NCBI RefSeq assembly: GCF_018139485.1
Contig: NZ_JAGSNF010000009.1
Span: forward strand, 161,071-225,070
Direction of reading: 5' to 3'
DNA from: Phycicoccus avicenniae
GTDB taxonomy: Bacteria > Actinomycetota > Actinomycetes > Actinomycetales > Dermatophilaceae
Length of the DNA stretch: 64,000 bases
Below, piece after piece: positions 1 through 10,100 of the stretch. The position numbers and the translations under genes are program-made. The notes under the pieces are model-generated. The model ran no database searches and was not told the origin of the DNA. It saw only the letters and a list, made by a program, of their open reading frames with translations. Every line of letters begins with the position of its first letter. Within the stretch, counting starts at the first letter, position 1.

Positions 1-1974
1 CGGGCTGCCCCGGCGCCGCCGCACCGTCCGGCGCAGACCCTTGGCACCGAGGAGCAGTAGCGTCCACGCCGGGACACCGAGGACGGGGACGGCGACGACG
101 CCCGCGGTGACGAGCAGCCACACCGGCGGCCCGGGACCGATCTCGGTCGTCGCGGTGCGGCCCTGGCCGCTGCTCGACTCGTCGAGCGAGAAGCCGTCCT
201 CGCTGCTCGGCGGGCGCTGCGCGATGGGCGGCGGGACGACGGCCGTCCGACTGCGGTCCTGCTGCCGCACGGCCCGCGGCGAGGGCGCCTTGTCCCGGTC
301 CGGGACGAAGTCCTCCGGCGGCAGCAGCGTCCACGCTCCGTCGTCCCACACCTCGACGTAGGCCCGCACGTCGGCGCCGCGGACGACGCCGTCGGGCCCG
401 GGGACCGCTCCCAGGACGACCCGGGCCGGGAGGCCGAGGTGGGCGGCGGTGAGGGCGAGCGTCGCGGCGTACTGCTCGTCGTTGCCCGCCGGCTCCGTCT
501 CGCTGACGAAGGTCTCGAGCCGGCCGAGCGAGTGCCCGGGCAGGATCGTCTCCTGCCCCGGCCCGCCGTCGCTGTAGGCCCCGTTCTCCCGCAGCCAGGC
601 CCCCACCTCGCGGACCTGCTCCTGCGGCGGGCGCCCCTCGACGTCCGCCGCCGCGACGAGGCGTGCCATCGGACGGGTCAGCTCGGGGTCGACCCGCGGG
701 GTGGTCGGCGTCGCCCCGACGCCGCCGGCCGGCACGGCCCCGGCGCCCAGGCGCGCCCGCAGCGTGTAGCTCTCCCCGACGTCGAGCCCGCCGGGCAGCA
801 CCGCGGCACCGGTGTCGAGGTTGTAGCGCAGCCGCTCGGCGAGGTCGGCCCCCCGCGGGCCCTCGACCTCGACGGAGGTCTCGTCCCCGAGGGTCGGCAG
901 CCACAGCCGTAGCTCGCGGCGCTCGACCCATCCGGGCCCGACGGTGACACGGGCGGTGACCTCCCGGCCGACGTCCTCGCGCGGGATCCGCGCCCCGATC
1001 CGCAGGAAGCCGGCCGACCCGTCGGTGGCGTCCGTCGTCCCGTCGCCGGCCGCCCACACGGTCCCGGAGTAGGTGTCGACCGTCGCGAGCCGCAGCAGGG
1101 TCCCCGCGGGCAGCCCTTCGACCCGCACGAGCTCCTGGTCGGCGAGGTCGTCGGCCACCGGCCGGAAGGCCCGGAAGGCGGCGAGCGGGCTCGGCCGGTC
1201 CGTCGTCGTCACCGGGGGGTCGACGTGCTCGCGGACCACCTCGCGGTCCCCCGGCGCGAGCAACGAGGCTCCGCCGCCGACGAGCACGCCGACGACGGCG
1301 AGCAGCAGGGCCGCGGTCGCGAACCGCTCCACGGGGGCCCCGGTGCGGGTGACGACGGAGCGCCGGGCACGGGCCGTCCCCCAGAGCAGTCCGACGGCGA
1401 GCAGGACGAGCCCGCGGACGAGGACCCCGCCGGGCGAGACGACCCCGAGCGCGGCGACGGCGACCCCGACAACGGTCGGGACGAGCAGCGGCAGCCAGGC
1501 CGCCCGGGTCCGCCGGGCGAGGAGCAGCGCGACGCACGACCCGACGAGGGCGAGGAGGAGGGGCAGCAGCGCGAGCGGGCCGCCGCCGTCGACCGGGGGC
1601 AGGGTCGTGAGCAGGCGCCGCCAGCCGTCGGTCACCGTGTCCGCCGACGCCGCCCAGGACGCCGGCGTCGGCCAGGGCCCGGCCGCGGTGCCCCGCAGCG
1701 ACAGCGGTGGGCCGAGCAGGGCGAGGACGGCGACGAGGCCCGGCACCGCCGCCCACCAGGGCAGCCGCAGCAGGTCGGTCGCCAGCGCGAGGAGCACACC
1801 GGCAACGACCCCGGCGCCGGCCGCGACGAGCCACCACGGGCCGGCGAAGGTCCCGGTCCACGCGCTGAGGGCCGTCGCGGTGAGGACGACGACGGCGAGG
1901 ACGTCGACGAGGAGGTCCGCCCGTCCCCGACCGGCCGCGTCCCGGCCGGCCCGCACGCCCGCGCCCGCCGTCAC
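1..1974 (-). CDS. DUF3488/transglutaminase-like membrane protein (TgpA type), 3' end cut by window edge
   Basis: Partial: 658 codons are visible and the frame is still open at base 1. The GTG start at 1974 overlaps the stop of the DUF58 gene by four bases. About six hydrophobic segments fill the first ~230 residues, followed by an extracytoplasmic region and a last hydrophobic segment before a Lys/Arg-rich tail. The transglutaminase core is recognisable near residues 495-550, but where the family has G-x-C-E-x-F-A this protein reads G-N-D-E-Q-Y-A (Asp499), and the usual H-A-W-V-E-V reads R-A-Y-V-E-V (Arg537). The Cys and His of the catalytic triad are therefore absent. It forms a MoxR-DUF58-transglutaminase set with its neighbours. 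Such sets are usually assigned to envelope or chaperone-like work; the exact role is unknown. Confidence 0.85.
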   Translation of the reverse strand, partial: MTAGAGVRAGRDAAGRGRADLLVDVLAVVVLTATALSAWTGTFAGPWWLVAAGAGVVAGVLLALATDLLRLPWWAAVPGLVAVLALLGPPLSLRGTAAGPWPTPASWAASADTVTDGWRRLLTTLPPVDGGGPLALLPLLLALVGSCVALLLARRTRAAWLPLLVPTVVGVAVAALGVVSPGGVLVRGLVLLAVGLLWGTARARRSVVTRTGAPVERFATAALLLAVVGVLVGGGASLLAPGDREVVREHVDPPVTTTDRPSPLAAFRAFRPVADDLADQELVRVEGLPAGTLLRLATVDTYSGTVWAAGDGTTDATDGSAGFLRIGARIPREDVGREVTARVTVGPGWVERRELRLWLPTLGDETSVEVEGPRGADLAERLRYNLDTGAAVLPGGLDVGESYTLRARLGAGAVPAGGVGATPTTPRVDPELTRPMARLVAAADVEGRPPQEQVREVGAWLRENGAYSDGGPGQETILPGHSLGRLETFVSETEPAGNDEQYAATLALTAAHLGLPARVVLGAVPGPDGVVRGADVRAYVEVWDDGAWTLLPPEDFVPDRDKAPSPRAVRQQDRSRTAVVPPPIAQRPPSSEDGFSLDESSSGQGRTATTEIGPGPPVWLLVTAGVVAVPVLGVPAWTLLLLGAKGLRRTVRRRRGSP

Positions 1975-3170
1975 GCCGCCCCCACGGCCCGGACGAGGCG
2001 CGGCAGGTCGCCCGGCGCCCCCATCGTCATGAAGGACACCCCGAGGACCGACGACGTCCGGCTGCGCTGCCCCGGCGCGACCCGCAGGACGTGCAGGCGC
2101 ACGTGCGGACCGAGGTGCGCGGCGGCCCGCTGCACCTCGCCGAACGAGGTGTCGGGACCGGTGACGAGGACGGCGATGCTCGTCGCGGGGGCCAGCCCGG
2201 CGAGCCGGGCCGCGAGACCCGGCAGGTCGGTCCGGTCCGGCTCGACCCGGGAGAACCCGTCGAGCACCCGCGCGGCGGCGCCTCGGTCCACGGCGTGGGC
2301 ACCCGCGACGACGGTGACGTCCATCTCGTCGCGCAGGGCGCGCACCGCGAGCGAGGCCGCGGCGCTCACCGCCGTCTCGAAGACGTCCTCGTCGGCGTAC
2401 GCGGTGGCCCGGGCGTCGAGGACGACGCCGACGTGCGAGCGCCGGGTGTCGGTGTAGCCCTTGACCATGAGGCTCGTCGACCCCGCGGCGGTGGAGGCCC
2501 GGGCCGTCGACTGCCAGTGCACGTGCCGTCGGTCGTCGCCCGGCACGTACGGGCGCAGGGTGTGGAAGTCGAGGTCGGACACCGACGGGTCGTTCGTCGC
2601 GCGCCCCTCGAGGTCGCGGACGAGCCCGGCGTCGAGCGAGGGCAGGGCGAGGACCTCGGGGTGGACGAAGAGCTCGACCGTCTCCGAGGTGCTCACCGTC
2701 CGCCGGGCGAGGCCGAACGGGTCGCCGAGGACGGTGCTCACCGGTCCGACGAGCACGACGCCGCGTCGTTCGGCGGCGATGGGGAACGGGTAGGTCGTGC
2801 GCAGCCCGGCGCTGAGCCACGGCATCCGGAAGGCCTCGACGCGGCCGTCGACGGGGACCTCGAGGTCGGCCGGGGCGGTCCGCCGGCTGCGGTTGTTGAC
2901 GACGGTGAGCAGCCCGTCCGCGACCGCGCCCGGACGCACCCGGGCCGGACGCACCTCGAGCTGCAGGGTCACGGCCGACCCGCCGAGGGTCATGAGCACC
3001 CCGAGGACCAGGAGCGCGAGCAGGCCGGCGCCGACGACGACCGGCTCGGTCCAGCGCAGGACCAGCCCCGCCCCGACGCCGACCACCCCGACGGCCGCGG
3101 CCCACCACCCGGTGGCGGTCACGACGGACCGCTCCCGGGCCAGGGCGAGGAGCCGGCGGAGGTCGCTCAC
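1971..3170 (-). CDS. DUF58 domain-containing protein
   Basis: 399 residues with a GTG start, three bases after the MoxR stop. Two hydrophobic segments lie near residues 20-65, followed by a beta-rich region and a C-terminal von Willebrand A-like fold. The DUF58 hallmark is visible: residues L-R-x-Y-x-P-G-D-D-x-R-x-V-H-W near 205-220. Family members sit beside MoxR ATPases and transglutaminase-like membrane proteins and are thought to act as their membrane partners; metal binding by the vWA-like fold is a family property not proven here. The stop overlaps the next gene's start, implying translational coupling. The molecular role is uncertain; family assignment is firm. Confidence 0.9.
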   Translation of the reverse strand: MSDLRRLLALARERSVVTATGWWAAAVGVVGVGAGLVLRWTEPVVVGAGLLALLVLGVLMTLGGSAVTLQLEVRPARVRPGAVADGLLTVVNNRSRRTAPADLEVPVDGRVEAFRMPWLSAGLRTTYPFPIAAERRGVVLVGPVSTVLGDPFGLARRTVSTSETVELFVHPEVLALPSLDAGLVRDLEGRATNDPSVSDLDFHTLRPYVPGDDRRHVHWQSTARASTAAGSTSLMVKGYTDTRRSHVGVVLDARATAYADEDVFETAVSAAASLAVRALRDEMDVTVVAGAHAVDRGAAARVLDGFSRVEPDRTDLPGLAARLAGLAPATSIAVLVTGPDTSFGEVQRAAAHLGPHVRLHVLRVAPGQRSRTSSVLGVSFMTMGAPGDLPRLVRAVGAA

Positions 3171-3173
3171 GGG

Positions 3174-4151
3174 TCAGTCCTGCGGGCTCGGCAGCGGGAC
3201 GGCGTCGAAGAGCTCGTCGATGACGTCGAGGACGGTGACGCCGTCGAACTCGGCGTCGGCGTCGAGGAGCATCCGGTGCTGCATCACCGGCACGGCGATG
3301 TCCTTGAGGTCGTCGGGGACGACGTAGTTGCGGCCGTGACCCGCGGCCCACGCCTTCGACGCGTGGACGTACCCGAGCAGCCCGCGGACCGACAGCCCGA
3401 GCCGCACGTGCCGGTGGTCGCGGGAGCGCTCGGCGAGGTCCTGGAGGAACTGCAGGAGCGGGCGCGAGACGTGCACCGAGCGGGCGACCTCGCGCATCCG
3501 CAGCACCTGCGCGCCGTCGATGACCGCCCCGACGGCGAGCGCCCGGTCGCGCACGGCGAGGCCGGAGAGGACGTCGATCGTCGCGTCGGCGTCGGGGTAG
3601 CCGATCGCGGTCTTCATGAGGAACCGGTCGAGCTGGGCCTCCGGCAGCCGGTAGGTCCCGGCCTGCTCGATGGGGTTCTGCGTCGCGATGACCATGAACG
3701 GGTCCGGGACGGCGTGGGTCGTCCCGTCGACGGTGACCCGGCCCTCCTCCATGACCTCCAGGAGCGAGGACTGGGTCTTCGGCGAGGCGCGGTTGATCTC
3801 GTCGGCGAGGACGACGTTGGCGAAGACCGGGCCCCGGCGGAACTCGAACACCTGCCGGCGCGGGTCGTAGATCGACGCGCCGGTGACGTCGGACGGCAGC
3901 AGGTCGGGGGTGAACTGGACCCGCTGGTGGGTGCCGCGCACGGACGCGGCCAGCGCCCGGGCCAGGCTCGTCTTGCCGGTGCCGGGGACGTCCTCGAGGA
4001 GCAGGTGGCCGCCCGCGGCGAGGCAGCACACGGCGAGCTGCACGACCCGCTCCTTGCCGACGAGGGCGCCGCCGACGCTGTCGACGATGGTCTGGAAGGT
4101 GTCGCCGAACCAGGAGATCTCGTCGGCGTGGGCGAGGGGCGGGGTGCTCAT
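3174..4151 (-). CDS. MoxR family AAA+ ATPase
   Basis: 325 residues, cytoplasmic. The Walker A motif E-D-V-P-G-T-G-K-T lies at residues 53-61 and Walker B V-L-A-D-E at 114-118, followed by N-R-A-S-P-K-T-Q (the MoxR-type sensor region) and the family motif A-T-Q-N-P-I-E near residue 160. The length matches the family. MoxR ATPases act as chaperone-like factors that mature or activate protein complexes with DUF58/vWA partners, here encoded immediately downstream. It follows the giant Ig/FN3 protein gene by 43 bases on the same strand, so all four genes probably form one transcript. The client protein is unknown; the large surface protein is a natural candidate (inference). Confidence 0.95.
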   Translation of the reverse strand: MSTPPLAHADEISWFGDTFQTIVDSVGGALVGKERVVQLAVCCLAAGGHLLLEDVPGTGKTSLARALAASVRGTHQRVQFTPDLLPSDVTGASIYDPRRQVFEFRRGPVFANVVLADEINRASPKTQSSLLEVMEEGRVTVDGTTHAVPDPFMVIATQNPIEQAGTYRLPEAQLDRFLMKTAIGYPDADATIDVLSGLAVRDRALAVGAVIDGAQVLRMREVARSVHVSRPLLQFLQDLAERSRDHRHVRLGLSVRGLLGYVHASKAWAAGHGRNYVVPDDLKDIAVPVMQHRMLLDADAEFDGVTVLDVIDELFDAVPLPSPQD

Positions 4152-4194
4152 CGGGTCCTCGGAGGGGTCGGGGTCGCGGAAGGCGTCGTGCGGG

Positions 4195-7100
4195 TCATGG
4201 TGCCGTCCACTCGGTCTCGACGGGTGTGGCCGGGGAGCGCGTGTCGTCGCAGGAGACGTCGTAGGTCCGGCCGGACCCGACCGTCAGCTCCTCGGCGGGC
4301 ACCGCGCGGCTGCCGTCCCCGGCGGCGTCGGTCTCGACGGTCCCCTCCCACCGGTCCCCGAGACCGAGCCCACCACGCCGGATCGTGCACGTCATCACCG
4401 TGCTCGGCGAGGCACCGTCGAGCGAGACCGTGACCCGGCCGTCCCCGGACCCGGCGTCGGTCTCGCTCACCGTCACCGTCGCCGTGCCCGTCGTCGCCCC
4501 GGCGGAGCCGTCGCGGGTCTGCCCGCCGCGGGACACGCTCGCGGCGACCTGCACCGAGCGGTCGTAGCCCACCTTGACGGTGTACTGCCCGGCCCACGGC
4601 CCGCGGCTCGTCGTCCGACCCGGGGGGTCCGCGGTGCCCGGGACCCCGCCGTCGACCGAGACGGCGACGTCGGCCTCGCGACCCGCCGGGTCGACCGCCA
4701 CGGAGAAGGTCACGTACGGCCCGACGGTCGCGAGGACGGTGACGTCGACGGCGCCGAGCGGGCCGTAGACGACGTCCGAGGTCACCTGGGCGGACGAGGA
4801 CAGGGCGCCGGTGTTCGTCGCGGTGAGGGTCACCGTCGCCGTCGAGCCGTTGGCCGGGACGGCGACGACCTCGTCGACCGCCCGCGGCTCCGCCCCGAGG
4901 GTCCACTCCCCGCAGGGGTCGCCGGACACCCGGCACGTCACGGTCACCGACTCGTCGCGCGCCGGGGGCGAGGTGAACCGCAGCCGGACCCGGCGGTCCT
5001 CGCCGGTGGCGGCGGCGGAGACGCCGGTGAACTCGCCCGGCGTGCCGACCGCGCGCTGCGAGGACGAGGGCCCCGCCGGGGACCCGACGACGTCGTTGGC
5101 CGCGGTGAGCCGGTAGGTGTACGTCGCGCCGTCGTTGTCGACCGCGGGCGCCTCGCAGCGGGTCGCCGTCGTCCGGCAGACCTCGACGCTGCCGCCCGGT
5201 CCGCTGCGGGTCAGGGCGTAGCGGGTGTCCCCCGGGCCGTTCGGCGCCACCCCGTCCCACGACGCGACGACGGCCTGGCGCGCCCCGCCGGCGAGCTCGG
5301 CGACCTCGAGGCGCGGCGCCGCGGGCGTCTGCGGGACCCCGGCCGACTGCCCCTCGACGGTGACGCCCGGGCCCCAGCCGGCGTCGTTGCGGGCCTTGAC
5401 GGTGAACGGCGTCGGGACGCTGTTGTCGAGCCCGCCGGCGGTGACGGTCGTCGACGTCGACTCGGCCCGCCCCCCGGGCCAGGTGACGAGGTAGCGGTCG
5501 ACCGCCGAGCCGCCGGTCGGGGCCGGGTCCCAGGCGACGGTGACCGTCCGGTCGCGCGGCTCGAGCACCCGCGGCGCGACGGGCGCGCCCGGGACCTCGT
5601 CGGGCACGACGGGGGCCGACGTCGCACTCGGCGGCCCGTAGCCCACGGCGTTGCGGGCCCGCACCGTGAAGCGCTGCGGGGTGGCGTTGCGCAGCCCGGT
5701 GACGAGGCACGGCGAGGCGTCGCAGACCTGCGTGCCGCCGTCCCACGCCACCTCGTAGGACTCGACCGGCAGCCCGTTGTCGACGGGCGCCCGCCAGGTC
5801 AGCCGGGCGGACTCGCTGAGGGTGGGACCGGTCTGCACCGGCGCCCCGGGCGCGTCCGGGACGCCGAGGACCTGCACCGTGATGGTGCCGGTCGTCTGCC
5901 GGTCCCGCCGGGTCGCCGACTCGACGTCGGTCACCGTGACCCGCAGGTCGACCCGGCCCGTCGCCTCGCGCGACGGCGTGACGGAGAGCGTCGTCGGGCC
6001 CTCGCGGCGGACCGTCGTCGCCGCCCCGGACACCCGCTGCACGTCGAGGACCTGGAAGACGGGGTCGCCGAGCTGCGAGGACAGGTAGCCGTCGAGGGTC
6101 ACCGTCTGGGTCGTCCCCGCGCGCACGCCGGCGAGGGTCACCGGGGCCATCCGCGGCGGCTCGGCGGGGGCGACGCGCACGGTGAGCGGCGACGGCACCG
6201 CCTCGGTCCCTTCCGCGGTGACGAGCAGCCGCACGCTCGTGCCCGGCACCGCCGCCGACGACGCGCGCACGACGAGGGTGCCGTCGTCGGGCCGCTCGAC
6301 GACGAGCCCCGGCACGTCCTCCTCGAAGGTCCCCGTGAACCGCAGCTCGTCCGCCGCGGCGGGGTCGGCCGTCCACACGTGGCACAGCGCGCCCACCGAC
6401 AGCGGCCTCGACCGGCCGCCGACGACGACGTCGACGGGGGTCTGCGGGCAGCGCAGCACCGGGGTCTCGGGCCCCACCTGCACCGGCACGGTGAGCAGCG
6501 CGCGTCGGGCCCCGGCGTCGTCGGGGCCGGTCCCGGTCGTCACCTCGAAGGCGATCGCGGCCGGGCCGACGTAGTCGGCGAGACCCGTGACGACGAGACG
6601 CGACGGCCCGTCGGCCTCGACCCGCACGCTGCCGACGGGGGAGGCCGAGAGCCGGTCGGTCGTCGTGAGGGTCAGCGGTCCCCCGGCGGGGTCGAGCGCG
6701 ACGTCCTCGAGGTCGAGCGTCGTCGTGCCGTTCCGGTCGACCTGGACCAGGCTCCCCGGTCGCACCGTCGGCGCACCGGACCCACCGGCCGGGACGTGCA
6801 CGAGGCCGAGCGCCGCGGCCCCTCCCGCGTCGGCGACCTCGAACGCGAGCACCTGGGGCAGGTCGGTGACGGGCAGGGTCGCGACGCCCTCGGCGACGCT
6901 CGCCCCCGGCGCCCCGAACACCCGGGTCACGCGGAGCGGGGCGCCCGGGTCGTCGGGGTCGACGGACCCGGCGAGGAGGTCGACGTCGACCGTCGCGGCC
7001 CGGGGAGCCGGGTTGGCGAGCGCGTTGCGCGGCACCGGCGGCAGGTTCGTCCCCTCCCGGCCGCGGACCCGCAGCGTGGCGGCCGAGGACTCCCCGCTGG

Positions 7101-10100
7101 CGCCGACGATGGAGTAGCGCAGCGACCGCGGCTCCTCGGCTGCCGGCGCGGTCACGGTGACGGTTCCCGAGTCCGGGTCGAGGGACGCGGCACCCTCGCC
7201 GGTGCCCGCGTCCCCGAGCGGCTCGACGACGGCCCGCTCCCCGATCGGCTGGATGTCGTTGGCGAGGACGTCGACGAGGACGTCCGCCCCCGGGGCGGCC
7301 GTCACCTCGTCGTCGACGGCGACGACGGGCTGCGGGTCCCCGGGCGGGGCCACCGCGATCCGCACCGTCCCCGTCCCGACCTTCCCGAAGCGGTCGCCGA
7401 GGAGGTAGGTGACGTCGTCGGTGCCGCCGCTCGTCGGGTACGCCTGGTAGGTGACCGACGAGGGCGTGAGCGACAGCACCCGCCCCAGCGTCGGCGCCGA
7501 GGCCAGCCCGACGAGGGTCGTGGAGTCCCCGTCGGGGTCCGACCCGGACCCGGGGACCGAGACCGTGATCGTGTCGCCCGCGACGACCCGCCCCTCGATC
7601 GCCGCCGGCGCCGGCGAGCGGTTCGGCCGCTCGGCCGACGGCGGCGGGGTCACGGTGATCCGTGCGGTGCCGGTGGCCCGGCCGCCCGTGCCGTTCTCGA
7701 CGAGGTACTCGACGGTCACCGTGCGCTGCGCCGTCACCTCGGGCGCCTGGTAGCGCACGACCGACCCGCTGACGTAGGCGGCGCCGGGGTCGCCGTCGAC
7801 CGCGCCCCCGTCCGGTCCGCGGACCGGGAGGGTCCCGCTGCGTGCGGCCCCGGCGACCTGCGGGGACAGCCGCAGCGGGGAGCCGGCGGGGTCGATGTCG
7901 TTGTCGAGGACCGGCACGCTCACGTGGTCGCCGGACCGGACGGTCGCCACGTCGTCGACGGCGACCGGGGTGCGGTCGGCCGGCTCGGGCACCTGGAGCA
8001 CCGACACGTCGCCGCTCGCGGTCCCGCCGGTGCCGTTCGTCACCGTGTAGCGGACGAGCACGGGGTTGGGGCGCAGCTCGGGGCGGGTCGCGGCGATCCG
8101 CAGCCACCGTCCCCGCAGGACGGCCACCTCGACGGCGTCGGAGGAGTCGGTCTCGGCCCCCTGGACGACGAGCAGGCCGCCCGCGGGGTCGACGTCGTTG
8201 GCGAGGACGTCGACGATCGTCGCGGTCTGGCCGTTGACGACGGCCTGGTCCGGCATCGCGATGATCCGCCCCTCGCGGTCGGCGGCGGCGCGGACGTCGA
8301 CGCGCATGGCACCCCGGGCGAAGGGGGCGTCGCCGTAGCGGACCGTGTACGCGAGGAGGTAGGTCCCGGGCGCTCCCGCGGTCACGGTCACCGTGCCGGC
8401 CTCGACGCTCGTCTCGACCGTCGTCCCGTCGGGCGCGACGACCGCGCCCGCGAGCTGGAGGCGGGCGGCCGGCGTCGTCGGGTCCGTGCCGGGGACGTCG
8501 TTCTCGAGCGGGCGCAGGACGACCGGCGTCCCCACCTCGCCGCGGCCCACGTCGGGCAGCGGGGTGGCCGCCGTCGTCGCCGTCGAGGCGGCCTCGAGGA
8601 CCTGGAGGCGCACCTCCCCCGTGCTCTCCGCGGTCCCGTCCGAGACGACGTACTCGACCGTCCGCGGCCCCGGCTCACCCGGGGCGGTGTAGCGCAGCCG
8701 TCCGTCCGGGGTGATGCTCACCGGGGCGTCGCCGTCGGTGGCCGCAGTGACGGCGACGGGGTCGGAGTCGGGGTCGCGCCAGTCGCCGACCACCGGCAGG
8801 CTCACCGAGCCGCGGTTCACGACGGTGACGACCTCCGGCTCGTATCCCTCACGCAGCCGGGGCGCGCCGTTCTCCTGCGGCCCGCGCGCCGCGACGACCA
8901 CCCGGGCGGTCGAGCCGTTGCCCCGCCCGTCGTCGATCGTGTACTCGAAGGCGGCCCCCGACGCGGTCCCGGTCAGCGTGAGCTGGACCGTCTGGCCGTC
9001 CGGGGCGATCGCGACGCTCCCGACCGCCTCCGGGACGTCCGTGACCCGGGTGATCGACAGGACGCTGCCCGAGGGGTTGCTGTCGTTGTCGAGGACGTGG
9101 AGGACGCTGGAGCGACCGGGCCGGGCACCGAGCTCGTCGTCGACGGCCTCGGGTGGCCGGCTGCTGCGGTCGACCGTCGTCGGCTCGTCGGCGTCGTCCG
9201 GGGTCTCCTGCGAGGACGGCGGCGCGACGGCCTCCCAGTCGTCGAGCCGTTCGCCGTCGTCGAGCGACCACACCCCGCCGCTCGCCGAGTCGTTGAGGGC
9301 CACCGACCGGTGGTTGAGCCGCAGGTGCGGCGAGAGCAGCGTCGTCGCGTCGTCCAGCACGACGTCCTCCGCGGGGGCGCCGTCGCACGCCGTGGCCGCC
9401 CGTCCCGGGCTGCCGGACCACACGACGTAGGCGCAGCCGTCGAGGACGACGGGGGCGGCGGCCGGACCCGTGCCGCCGGTGGCGAGCGCCCGGGACGTCC
9501 CGTCCTCGAGGTCGACCTCGACGAGGCTGCGTGGCGTCGCGACGAGGACGCGGTCGCGGGCCAGGCCCTCCTGGACGACGCCGCCGTCGAGCGGCTCCCC
9601 CTCGACCGGCGTGCGGCTGCCGTCGGGGCGGGCGAGGAGGCCGCCGACCGTGTCGAGGACCACCGGGCCGTCCGGGGTGACGACGAGCCGGACGTCCTGG
9701 AGCGGGCCCCCGAGGGAGGAGGTGTCCCGGGCGAAGCGGCCGTCGCCGGTCGGGCTCAGCGTCACGAGGTCCCCTCCGGAGCCGACCGCCCAGGCCGTGC
9801 CGTCGGCGGCCGCGGCGACGTCCACGGCGAGCGCGTCACCGGTGACGTCGGGGGCGAGCGGCACGGTGGCGACCGGGTCGGTCGTGGAGGACAGCCCGTC
9901 GACGGCCGCGAGGGACGCGGTGCTCGAGGCCGACGCCCGGACCTCCCCGGTCTCGGGGTCGGCGACGACGGCCGTCGTGCCGCCGACGGCGAGCGGGGCG
10001 GTCGCGGGCAGCGAGACGGCCCGGTCGGTGACGAGGGTGCCCGAGCGGACGTCGACGGGGGCGACCGTCCCCGTGATGCGGTCCCGGGTGAGGACCGCGC

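Noticed and set aside
4148..8107. Second long minus-strand frame of 1319 codons inside the Ig/FN3 gene
   Set aside because: Arg/Pro/Gly-rich shadow of the correct frame, which carries the clear repeat domains.
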